6,075 bases of DNA from an uncultured Chloroflexota bacterium (GCA_937927665.1 CALBRY010000595.1:1-6075); one strand, 5' to 3'. Positions 1-6,024 are shown, numbered from the stretch's first letter. Notes: generated from the letters alone by a model not told the origin. A program made the numbers and translations.

Positions 1-1
1 G

Positions 2-778
2 GCGCTGGCAGATTTGCGCCCGATCTGTGAAATTCAGTTCGCGGATTTTATTCACCCGGCGTTCAATCAAATCGTAAACGAGGCGGCGAAGTTTTATTAC
101 CGCTCGAATGGTCAATGGCGCGTGCCGATGGTGATCCGCACCCCCTACGGCGGCGGGATCGCGGGTGGTTTGTATCACAGCCAGAGCATCGAGGCATTTT
201 TTACGCATGTGCCGGGATTAAAAGTCGTCGTGCCGTCTACGCCGAAGGATGCGAAAGGACTGCTCAAAAGCGCGGTGCGCGATCCGAATCCGGTGTTATT
301 CCTTGAGCCGAAAAAGGGCTACCGGGCGATCAAGGGAGATGTGCCGGATGGTGATTACACAGTGCCGATCGGTCCGGCACGCATCGCACGCGAAGGACGC
401 GATTTGAGCGTATTCGCTTATGGCATGATGGCGCATTATGCGACGATGGCGGCGGACAAACTCGCCCGCGAAGCAGGTATCGACGCCGAAGTGATCGATT
501 TGCGAACGCTGCTCCCGGTCGATAAAGGTGCGATTCTGGCATCGGTCAAAAAGACGGGTAAGGCGCTGATCGTGTACGAGGATAACCGCACGATGGGCTA
601 CGGTGCGGAGATCGCCGCCGTGCTTGCAGATGATGGCTTTGAACTGCTTGACGCGCCGATCCGCCGCTTGACCGGGCTTGATGTTCCGGCGGTTCCGTTC
701 AGCCACCCGATGCAAGAATACTTCATGCCGAACCCGGACAAAATCGCTGCCGCTATCCGCGAGTTGGCGGACTATTAG
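2..778 (+). CDS. 2-oxoacid dehydrogenase E1 component, beta subunit (branched-chain type likely), 5' partial
   Basis: This is the thiamine-diphosphate-dependent decarboxylase subunit of a 2-oxoacid dehydrogenase complex; the active E1 is an alpha2-beta2 heterotetramer in the cytoplasm. The reading frame is open from the first bases (ALADLRPICEIQFADFIHPAF), which matches the family after its first 70 or so residues. The gene is therefore cut by the window edge, and the TTG at 14 is an internal leucine codon, not a start. About 258 of the usual 325 or so residues are visible. The TPP-activating glutamate of the PIxExGIxG motif lies upstream. Visible are the rest of the pyrimidine-binding domain, with RTPYGGGIAGGLYHSQS and its active-site histidine at 176-178, the GLKVVVPSTPKDAKGLL stretch, and the transketolase C-terminal domain (roughly 365-745). 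GLYHSQS and EPKKGYR resemble branched-chain E1 beta more than pyruvate E1 beta, but specificity is inferred. The stop is 9 bases before the E2 start, so the two genes form an operon. Confidence 0.93.
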   Translation, partial: ALADLRPICEIQFADFIHPAFNQIVNEAAKFYYRSNGQWRVPMVIRTPYGGGIAGGLYHSQSIEAFFTHVPGLKVVVPSTPKDAKGLLKSAVRDPNPVLFLEPKKGYRAIKGDVPDGDYTVPIGPARIAREGRDLSVFAYGMMAHYATMAADKLAREAGIDAEVIDLRTLLPVDKGAILASVKKTGKALIVYEDNRTMGYGAEIAAVLADDGFELLDAPIRRLTGLDVPAVPFSHPMQEYFMPNPDKIAAAIRELADY

Positions 779-782
779 GAGG
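777..782 (+). promoter_or_regulatory. Ribosome binding site of the E2 gene, overlapping the E1 beta stop codon
   Basis: A perfect AGGAGG lies 5 bases before the ATG at 788. Its first two bases are the last two bases of the upstream TAG stop codon. This arrangement suggests translational coupling between E1 beta and E2, and it fixes the E2 start. Confidence 0.85.
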
Positions 783-787
783 CACGT

Positions 788-2107
788 ATGCCGACACAGG
801 TGATCATGCCCCAATTGGGCGAAAGCGTGGTCGAAGGCACGATCAGCAAATGGCTGAAGCGTGAAGGCGATCCGGTCGCAGAATTTGAGCCGCTGCTTGA
901 AGTCAGCACCGACAAAGTAGACACCGAAGTTCCGGCAAGCGCGGGCGGAATCCTCCTGAAAATTTATGTCCCCGAAGGGCAAACGGTCGAGCGGGGGACG
1001 CTGCTTGCCGTGATCGGTCAGCCGGGGGAGAACATCGGCGATGTACCCGCCGCACCGCAGCATGACACGCATCACACACCCGCCGCAACAGTCTCGACTC
1101 CGGCAGCCAGCGGAAATGGTTCACAAGCGGCGTATACGGGACATGTCACGCCGGTTGTGGCGCGCATGGTGGCGGAGCACAAGATCGATTTGTCTCGCGT
1201 GACGGGGACGGGGCGCGATGGTCGCGTGACGAAGAAAGATATCGAGGCATACCTTGAATCGGGCGGTGCAAGCGCACCCGCCGCACAAGCGGATGATCTG
1301 CCGCCGTGGGAACGCCCCGGCACAGGCGATTTATTCAAGCCGACGGTTGATTACGAAAATGAATCACCCGCGCCAACTCCGGTGAGTGCGCCGCCGCGAT
1401 CGAATCCGGTTGAGCCGATCCCGGCAGGACTTGAAGGCGAACTTGAGCCGCTCACGAACATGCGCCGCGCGATCGCCGATCATATGGTGATGAGCCGCCG
1501 CACGTCGCCGCATGTGACGACGGTGTTTGAAATCGATCTGACGGCGGTATTGAATCACCGGCAGGAGAATAAAGCGGCATTCGAGCGGCAGGGCGTGAAT
1601 TTGACGCTGACCGCGTATTTTGTCGCGGCGGCAGTGGAGGCGCTCCGCGCTGTGCCGAATTTGAATGCACGCTGGACGGACGAGGGGATTTATCGCCTGT
1701 ACAGCTATAACATCGGGATCGCGGTGGCGATTGACAACGGCTTGATCGTTCCGGTGATCAAGCACGCGCAGGATTTGAATCTGCTCGGTTTGGCGCGTTC
1801 GGTGAATGACCTATCAACACGGGCACGGAATAAACAGCTTAAGCCGGATGAAGTGCAGGGCGGAACGTTCAGCATCACGAATCACGGCGTGAGCGGCAGT
1901 CTGTTCGCGATGCCGATCATCAACCAGCCGCAGGTGGGCATCATGGGTGTGGGCATGATGGAGAAGCGGGTCAAAGTGATCGACGACATGATCGCGATTC
2001 GCCCGTGTGTCTACGTCTCCCTGACGTTTGATCACCGTGTGGTCGATGGCGCACAGGGGGACGCATTTCTTGCTGCGCTCAAGACACGGTTGGAAGGCTG
2101 GAAATAA
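788..2107 (+). CDS. Dihydrolipoamide acyltransferase (E2 component of a 2-oxoacid dehydrogenase complex)
   Basis: E2 forms the core of the complex and transfers the acyl group from lipoamide to CoA. All family modules are present in 439 residues. Residues 1-77 are a single lipoyl domain, with the lipoylated lysine being Lys43 in the motif EVSTDKVDTEVPA. Residues 82-118 are an Ala/Pro/His-rich swinging linker. Residues 119-156 are the peripheral subunit-binding domain (TPVVARMVAEHKIDLSRV, then GTGRDGRVTKKDI), which docks E1 or E3. Residues 159-215 are a second linker. Residues 219-439 are the CAT-like catalytic domain, with SITNHG at 362-367 and the active site DHRVVDG, where His416 and Asp420 belong to the HxxxDG signature. 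The start is set by a perfect AGGAGG. The substrate (branched-chain oxoacids, pyruvate or 2-oxoglutarate) is not decided by these motifs; the adjacent separate E1 beta argues against a single-chain E1 2-oxoglutarate complex. Nothing looks broken. Confidence 0.96.
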   Translation: MPTQVIMPQLGESVVEGTISKWLKREGDPVAEFEPLLEVSTDKVDTEVPASAGGILLKIYVPEGQTVERGTLLAVIGQPGENIGDVPAAPQHDTHHTPAATVSTPAASGNGSQAAYTGHVTPVVARMVAEHKIDLSRVTGTGRDGRVTKKDIEAYLESGGASAPAAQADDLPPWERPGTGDLFKPTVDYENESPAPTPVSAPPRSNPVEPIPAGLEGELEPLTNMRRAIADHMVMSRRTSPHVTTVFEIDLTAVLNHRQENKAAFERQGVNLTLTAYFVAAAVEALRAVPNLNARWTDEGIYRLYSYNIGIAVAIDNGLIVPVIKHAQDLNLLGLARSVNDLSTRARNKQLKPDEVQGGTFSITNHGVSGSLFAMPIINQPQVGIMGVGMMEKRVKVIDDMIAIRPCVYVSLTFDHRVVDGAQGDAFLAALKTRLEGWK

Positions 2108-2124
2108 GCGGTTTGGTGGAGAGC

Positions 2125-2162
2125 AAAGGGGCAGATCAGGCATTTGCGGAACTGCCCTTTTT
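2125..2162 (+). terminator. Intrinsic terminator after the E1 beta-E2 operon
   Basis: The arms AAAGGGGCAG (2125-2134) and CTGCCCTTTT (2152-2161) pair over 10 bp with one G-T wobble, around a 17-base loop. The right arm runs into a T-tract at 2158-2162. It begins 18 bases after the E2 stop, as expected for the end of that transcript. Confidence 0.85.
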
Positions 2163-2191
2163 GACATAGGCTGAATCTCGTACTCAACCAT

Positions 2192-2199
2192 GAGGAGAT
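2192..2199 (+). promoter_or_regulatory. Ribosome binding site of the SH3b/CARDB protein gene
   Basis: GAGGAGAT, with AGGAGA at 2193-2198, lies 8 bases before the ATG at 2207. It supports that start, which places a clean signal peptide at the N-terminus. I see no convincing promoter between the terminator and this site: a TTGACA at 2161-2166 has no matching -10 element. Confidence 0.75.
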
Positions 2200-2206
2200 T
2201 CTCCCA

Positions 2207-3343
2207 ATGCTCAAGCGACTTGGACTCTTACTTGTTTTGATCGCTATTGTCGCAACAACCGCTGCCTTTCAGGGGATTTCACCTGTTCCCGGTACCGAAA
2301 ACCCACTCGCCACGATCAGCTATCCGCCGCCCGTTTATACACTGCGCGGTGAATTTGAGATTCGCGGGAGTGCCGCGCTGGAAGGGATGACCAGCTACTT
2401 CTTGGAAGTAACGCCGCTCATCATTCCGATTGATCCGACGGTTACGTTTGAAGAAATCTGGCTGCCGATTTCGATGGGAAGCAGCGCTTCGGTATTCGAT
2501 GGCGTTCTGGGTGTGTGGGATACGACGATCTACGATGACGGGTTGTACTCGCTTCGTCTGACCGTCGCCACAGCGGCGGGAAATGTCGTAACCGTTGTCA
2601 GCCCGCTGCGCGTCGAAAATGTGCTGCCGCCGTTCGTGACGCCTGAAACAGTCATCGTACAAACGGCTGTTCCTCCGGTCGTCGTCACGCAAGACCCGGG
2701 GCAAATCAGCCCGCCCGCTGCTGGCGCGCCAATCGGAACCGCTGTCGTCAACGGCAATGTTCGCACGGGAGACACTACCAGTTATTCGGTAGTGACATCG
2801 CTCCAACCGGGGCAAACCGTCGATGTGATCGGCATCAGCAGCACCGGATCGGGTTGGTGGCGCATCCGCCTTGCGGATGGACGCGAAGGTTTTGTCGCGC
2901 CGAGCGTGATCAACGTGACGGGCGATACCAGCGGACTGCCGCGCATCGCGCCGCCCGCGCCGCCTGTTGTTCAACCGACAGCAGTACCGACGAGCGCACC
3001 CGCCACCGGCTTACCCGATGCGATCATCGGTAATGTGCGCTTTGATCGTGCTTTGGTGCAAGGGCAGGCATTCCAGATTTTCGTCACCGTGGGGAACGGC
3101 TCCGGCGTAAACCTGCCGAATGTGACTGTCGCGTGTAACTTTACGCCGCAGAATCAAATTTTCGGCGCGGAGACGGGAAATATCGGACCGAATGGTCAAA
3201 TCGATGTGGCGATCACGGCACGGTTGGACAGCGGCGGTGGTGCGAACACAACCGCAAACTGCGCCGTTGACGTGAACAACCTCGTCGGTGAAGTGAATGA
3301 GGGCAATAACTTCTTTAATCTGACTGCGGCAGTCGGCACATAA
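2207..3343 (+). CDS. Secreted protein with Ig-like, SH3b and CARDB domains
   Basis: This is a predicted exported cell-envelope or extracellular protein of 378 residues; its function is not known. Residues 1-20 form a signal peptide (positive MLKR, a hydrophobic LGLLLVLIAIVA core, then TTAAF). Residues about 35-138 resemble an Ig-like beta-sandwich, with the WDTTIYDDGLYSLRLTV strand pattern and a following AGN turn. Residues about 173-235 are a bacterial SH3 domain (GNVRTGDTTSYSVVTSLQPG, then GWWRIRLADGREGFV), a fold often linked to peptidoglycan or other cell-wall ligands. A Pro/Thr/Ala linker follows (about 245-267). Residues about 268-378 look like a CARDB adhesion-type domain ending in VGEVNEGNNFFNLT, the usual last strand of that family. 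There is no C-terminal anchor and no catalytic domain, so a binding or adhesion role is inferred. It lies between two intrinsic terminators and is probably monocistronic. Confidence 0.88.
   Translation: MLKRLGLLLVLIAIVATTAAFQGISPVPGTENPLATISYPPPVYTLRGEFEIRGSAALEGMTSYFLEVTPLIIPIDPTVTFEEIWLPISMGSSASVFDGVLGVWDTTIYDDGLYSLRLTVATAAGNVVTVVSPLRVENVLPPFVTPETVIVQTAVPPVVVTQDPGQISPPAAGAPIGTAVVNGNVRTGDTTSYSVVTSLQPGQTVDVIGISSTGSGWWRIRLADGREGFVAPSVINVTGDTSGLPRIAPPAPPVVQPTAVPTSAPATGLPDAIIGNVRFDRALVQGQAFQIFVTVGNGSGVNLPNVTVACNFTPQNQIFGAETGNIGPNGQIDVAITARLDSGGGANTTANCAVDVNNLVGEVNEGNNFFNLTAAVGT
2773..2794. other. Short perfect inverted repeat inside the SH3b coding region
   Basis: CACTACC (2773-2779) and GGTAGTG (2788-2794) form a perfect 7-bp stem around the 8-base loop AGTTATTC. 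It lies within the codons for the first SH3b strands (TTSYSVV). No T-tract follows, so it is not a terminator. It may be a chance result of codon choice. Confidence 0.4.
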
Positions 3344-3364
3344 GCTCACCAGTCGAGAAGTAGG

Positions 3365-3394
3365 ACGGGGCGCGAGGATGCGCCCCGTTTTGTT
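3365..3394 (+). terminator. Strong intrinsic terminator after the SH3b/CARDB gene
   Basis: ACGGGGCGC (3365-3373) and GCGCCCCGT (3380-3388) form a perfect 9-bp stem with the 6-base loop GAGGAT, followed by TTTTGTT. G-T wobbles and an A-T pair could extend the stem outward to 3362. It lies 21 bases after the stop at 3343 and separates this gene from the next secreted protein gene, whose start is only 17 bases past the T-rich end. Confidence 0.9.
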
Positions 3395-3401
3395 CATCTT
3401 G

Positions 3402-3407
3402 AAGGGA
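3402..3407 (+). promoter_or_regulatory. Probable ribosome binding site deciding the start of the heptad-tailed protein
   Basis: AAGGGA, with its G run at 3404-3406, lies just before the ATG at 3411. The spacing is short and the match is imperfect, so the site looks weak. It still favours 3411 over the in-frame ATG at 3378, which is buried in the terminator stem-loop and has no binding site of its own. Confidence 0.55.
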
Positions 3408-3410
3408 ATT

Positions 3411-4502
3411 ATGACTCGATCCCTCCTATTCTTGCTTCTGTTTGTAGGCTTATCGACGGCGGTGGGGCAGCAGAACGCGGAGACGTGTCCGGCGTTTGTG
3501 CATGCCGCGCTTGCCGAAATCGCCGCTGTATGCGGTGGTGTGGCGCGTAATCAAGTGTGCCATGCAAGTTTCCGCGTTGATGTGACCCCGCGTGAAACCG
3601 AATCGCAATTCTCATTCGATGTGGGGGAGAGCATCGGCATTGAGCGGATCGCCTCACTCAAACTCAGTCCGCTCGATCAAGTGCGCGAAGAATGGGGTGT
3701 CGCGCTTTTGCGCGTTCAAGCGAATCTGCCCGATGTCCTTCCCGGTCAAAATGTTACGTTTGCGGCGTTTGGCGATACGGAATTAACACCGCTGCTCGAT
3801 GGCACGGATGCGCGCTACGGTCAAACGTTTCGCTTGGAAACGCAGATCGGGCGGATCACATGCAGCGGCGCACCGCTTGATGGCATGTTGATCCAATCGC
3901 CAGAAGGCGCGCGGCGGGCTGCGCTGACGATCAACGGCGTTGATTTGGTGCTCGGATCGACGATCTTTGTGCAGGCGGTCGCGGGGGATGCGATGACGAT
4001 CCGCACGCTGGAAGGTGTTGTGTATGTGCGGACGGCTTACGGTGAGAGCATCGCTCCGGCAGGATCGCAGATTTCGATTCCGATGAATGATGATCTTGAG
4101 CCTATTGCTGCTCCCGGTTTGCCCGCTGCCTATGAACAAGAAAATCTTGTCGCACTGCCGCTTGATCTGCTCGATACGGTGATCGAACCCGCCGCTCCGC
4201 TCACGGATGCAGTACTCGATACGGTGATCGAGTCGATTCAGGTGGGGGATCTTGAGAATTTGCTCGAATTGGAGGCGCTGGAGGATGTGAGCGATCCGAT
4301 TCTCACGAGCGTGCCCGCCGTGATCACCGCGCTGCCGCCGATCGTGCCGACGTTGATCGCACCCTTACCGACTTTGATTCCGTCGCTTCCGACACTGCCG
4401 CCCATACTGCCCACGTTGATCCCACCTTTACCGACTCTGATTCCGCCGCTGCCGACGTTGATCCCACTGATCCCGACGCTGCCGCCGCTGTTTCCGCCAT
4501 GA
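3411..4502 (+). CDS. Uncharacterised secreted protein with FecR-like domain and proline-rich heptad-repeat tail
   Basis: A predicted exported protein of 363 residues with no known function. Residues 1-19 are a signal peptide (MTRSLLFLLLFVGLSTAVG, cut before QQ); choosing 3411 as start gives this textbook form. The mature N-terminus has three cysteines (Cys26, Cys41, Cys50, the last in ARNQVCHASF), with a fourth at Cys151, which could form disulfides outside the cell. WGVALLRVQANLPDVLPGQN (95-114) is a motif I recall from hypothetical secreted proteins of Chloroflexota. Residues about 158-225 (SPEGARRAALTINGVDLVLG, then VEGD-like turns and AGSQISIP) resemble a FecR-type beta domain. Residues about 245-305 are acidic and Leu/Ile-rich, with LDTVIE twice. 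Residues 313-361 are seven tandem proline heptads, ending in PP. No transmembrane anchor or sortase signal is visible; the stiff tail may span or bind the cell wall (inference). No good promoter was found; expression may need readthrough of the upstream terminator. Confidence 0.82.
   Translation: MTRSLLFLLLFVGLSTAVGQQNAETCPAFVHAALAEIAAVCGGVARNQVCHASFRVDVTPRETESQFSFDVGESIGIERIASLKLSPLDQVREEWGVALLRVQANLPDVLPGQNVTFAAFGDTELTPLLDGTDARYGQTFRLETQIGRITCSGAPLDGMLIQSPEGARRAALTINGVDLVLGSTIFVQAVAGDAMTIRTLEGVVYVRTAYGESIAPAGSQISIPMNDDLEPIAAPGLPAAYEQENLVALPLDLLDTVIEPAAPLTDAVLDTVIESIQVGDLENLLELEALEDVSDPILTSVPAVITALPPIVPTLIAPLPTLIPSLPTLPPILPTLIPPLPTLIPPLPTLIPLIPTLPPLFPP
4170..4231 (+). repeat. Two-copy 17-bp direct repeat encoding LDTVIE
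   Basis: CTCGATACGGTGATCGA occurs at 4170-4186 and again, identical, at 4215-4231. The offset is 45 bases, so frame is kept. Each copy encodes LDTVIE in the acidic segment before the proline tail. Identity at every third base points to a recent local duplication or conversion rather than protein-level convergence. Confidence 0.8.
4347..4493 (+). repeat. Seven tandem 21-bp units encoding PTLIPPL-type heptads
   Basis: The 147 bases divide exactly into seven 21-base units encoding PTLIAPL, PTLIPSL, PTLPPIL, PTLIPPL, PTLIPPL, PTLIPLI and PTLPPLF. Every unit begins with Pro-Thr-Leu. Units 1 and 4 match at 18 of 21 bases, as do units 2 and 5, while units 1 and 2 match at only 13. This implies that a block of about three units (63 bp) was duplicated after the single units had diverged. 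Confidence 0.9.
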
Positions 4503-4539
4503 CCGATATTAACAGGGGGCGTGCGCGAACAAAGCAGGT

Positions 4540-4568
4540 TTGAACGCGTCGGATGATGGGAGTACAAT
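4540..4568 (+). promoter_or_regulatory. Candidate sigma70-type promoter of lpdA
   Basis: TTGAAC (4540-4545) and TACAAT (4563-4568) are separated by exactly 17 bases. The -10 matches the consensus at five of six positions and the -35 at four. Transcription would start near 4575, giving a leader of about 30 bases. It lies in the only sizeable gap before lpdA, which supports independent expression of the E3 gene. Confidence 0.6.
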
Positions 4569-4591
4569 GATCGCTCATCAACGAGACAATT

Positions 4592-4597
4592 AGGAGA
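4592..4597 (+). promoter_or_regulatory. Ribosome binding site of lpdA
   Basis: AGGAGA lies 7 bases before the ATG at 4605. The spacing is near ideal and fixes the start, which places the FAD-binding strand (YDVVVVGAGPGG) right at the N-terminus, as in the family. Confidence 0.8.
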
Positions 4598-4604
4598 AAT
4601 CCGC

Positions 4605-6008
4605 ATGGCGAAAGCATACGATGTGGTCGTGGTCGGGGCAGGACCCGGCGGCTATGTCGCGGCAATCCGTGCCAGCCAGTTGGGGCTAAAGACCGCGATT
4701 ATCGAGAAGAAATACTGGGGCGGCGTGTGCCTGAATGTCGGCTGCATTCCCAGTAAGGCGCTTTTGCGGAATGCCGAACTCACGCATATCGTCCGCGACG
4801 AAGCGGACAAATTCGGCATCAAGTTCAGCGGCGAAGTGCAGTTCGATTATGGGGTGGCATTCAAGCGCAGTCGTCAGGTTGCCGATGGTCGCGTGAAGGG
4901 TGTCCACTTCCTGATGAAGAAGAACAAGATTGACGAGTACGATGGATGGGGGACGTTCACCGACGCCAATACGATTGATGTCACGCTCAACAGCGGCGCG
5001 ACCGAAACGCTGACCTTCAAAAACTGCATCCTCGCCCCCGGCGCGACGACTCGCTTGATCCCCGGTACGCAGTTGAGCGAACGTGTGGTCACGTACGAAG
5101 AACAAATCATGGAAGAAGCGCTCCCCAAGTCGATCATTATCGCAGGGGCAGGGGCAATCGGCGTTGAGTTCGCGTATGTACACAAGAATTACGGCGTCGA
5201 TGTGACGATTGTCGAATTCTTGGATCGTCTGCTGCCGCTGGAAGATGAAGAAGTTTCGGCGGAATTGGCGAAGCACTATAAAAAGATGGGCGTCAAGGTG
5301 ATGACTCAGACGCGCGTCGATAAGATCGAGGATACCGGCTCAGGCGTGCGCGTGACCGTGACGAAAGCGGATGGCGCGCAAGAAGTGCTGCAAGCCGATA
5401 AAGTGATGCAGGCGATCGGGTTTAAGCCGCGCACCGAAGGTTACGGGTTGGAAAAAACCGGCGTCAAATTGACGGAACGCGGCGCGGTCGAAATTGACGG
5501 GCATATGCGGACGAGCGTCCCGCACATTTACGCGATCGGGGATGTGACGGCGAAATTGATGCTGGCACATGTCGCGGAGGCGATGGGTATCATCGCGGCG
5601 GAAGCGATCGCCGGAGCGCCAACGATTGAACTCGAATATGATATGCTGCCGCGTGCGACCTACTGCCAGCCGCAAGTGGCGAGCTTCGGCTACACCGAAA
5701 AGCAGGCGCGCGAAAAAGGCTACGATGTCAACGTCGCCAAGTTTCCGTTTCAGGCGAACGCGAAAGCGCACGGCTTGGGCGATCCCAGTGGTTTCGTCAA
5801 GCTGATCAGCGATAAGAAATACGGCGAAATTCTGGGCGCACACATGATCGGACCGGATGTGACCGAACTGCTGCCGGAACTCACATTGGCGCGCATGGCG
5901 GAATTGACCCCGCACGAAATCGGGCGCAACGTGCATTCTCACCCAACCTTGAGCGAAGCGATCAAAGAAGCGGCGCACGGGTTGGAAGGACACATGATTA
6001 ATCTGTAG
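4605..6008 (+). CDS. lpdA: Dihydrolipoamide dehydrogenase (E3)
   Basis: A cytoplasmic FAD enzyme that reoxidises the dihydrolipoamide of E2 and passes electrons to NAD+. The 467 residues are full length. The FAD motif GAGPGG is at 11-16. The redox-active disulfide is Cys42-Cys47 in GGVCLNVGCIPSK, with Lys51 conserved. The NAD motif GAGAIG is at 181-186; Glu204 at the end of the next strand fits preference for NAD over NADP. The second FAD motif, AIGD, is at 310-313. The catalytic pair, donated across the dimer, is His446 and Glu451 in HSHPTLSE. KYWGGVCLNVGCIPSKALLR and the NAKAHGLGDPSGFVKL region resemble mycobacterial LpdC as I recall it. One oddity is that the usual ATG motif before the NAD domain reads APG (Pro145). 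The gene has its own promoter candidate and lies apart from E1 beta-E2, which fits an E3 shared by several complexes. Confidence 0.97.
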   Translation: MAKAYDVVVVGAGPGGYVAAIRASQLGLKTAIIEKKYWGGVCLNVGCIPSKALLRNAELTHIVRDEADKFGIKFSGEVQFDYGVAFKRSRQVADGRVKGVHFLMKKNKIDEYDGWGTFTDANTIDVTLNSGATETLTFKNCILAPGATTRLIPGTQLSERVVTYEEQIMEEALPKSIIIAGAGAIGVEFAYVHKNYGVDVTIVEFLDRLLPLEDEEVSAELAKHYKKMGVKVMTQTRVDKIEDTGSGVRVTVTKADGAQEVLQADKVMQAIGFKPRTEGYGLEKTGVKLTERGAVEIDGHMRTSVPHIYAIGDVTAKLMLAHVAEAMGIIAAEAIAGAPTIELEYDMLPRATYCQPQVASFGYTEKQAREKGYDVNVAKFPFQANAKAHGLGDPSGFVKLISDKKYGEILGAHMIGPDVTELLPELTLARMAELTPHEIGRNVHSHPTLSEAIKEAAHGLEGHMINL

Positions 6009-6024
6009 GGAGCAAGCAAAAGCG

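Noticed and set aside
14..16. TTG as start codon of the E1 beta gene
   Set aside because: The same frame is open to the left edge and encodes ALAD before this codon, matching the middle of the family. No ribosome binding site precedes it. The gene is simply cut by the window edge.
296..1075. 259-codon open frame on the - strand
   Set aside because: It is antisense to the clearly coding E1 beta and E2 genes, spans their junction, and its Arg/His-rich translation shows no recognisable domain. It is a by-product of GC-rich codon use.
2161..2166. Perfect TTGACA as a -35 promoter element for the SH3b/CARDB gene
   Set aside because: Positions 15 to 18 bases downstream carry no -10-like hexamer (ACTCAA, CTCAAC, TCAACC, CAACCA). 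It overlaps the terminator T-tract and is probably coincidental.
3378..3410. Upstream in-frame ATG for the heptad-tailed protein
   Set aside because: It lies inside the terminator stem-loop, has no ribosome binding site, and would put a charged MRPVLFILKGI extension before an already complete signal peptide. The ATG at 3411 fits better.
4499..4543. 14-codon open frame whose ATG overlaps the stop of the heptad-tailed gene
   Set aside because: It is very short, has no clear binding site, ends inside the lpdA -35 element, and the ATGA overlap is expected by chance after a CCA TGA end.
4238..4606. Gly/Ser-rich open frame on the - strand opposite the heptad repeat
   Set aside because: Its regular glycine pattern is only the complement of the proline repeat codons; it has no independent coding evidence.
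5340..5993. 217-codon open frame on the - strand opposite lpdA
   Set aside because: It lies wholly within lpdA, has biased Arg/Phe/His composition and no family motif.
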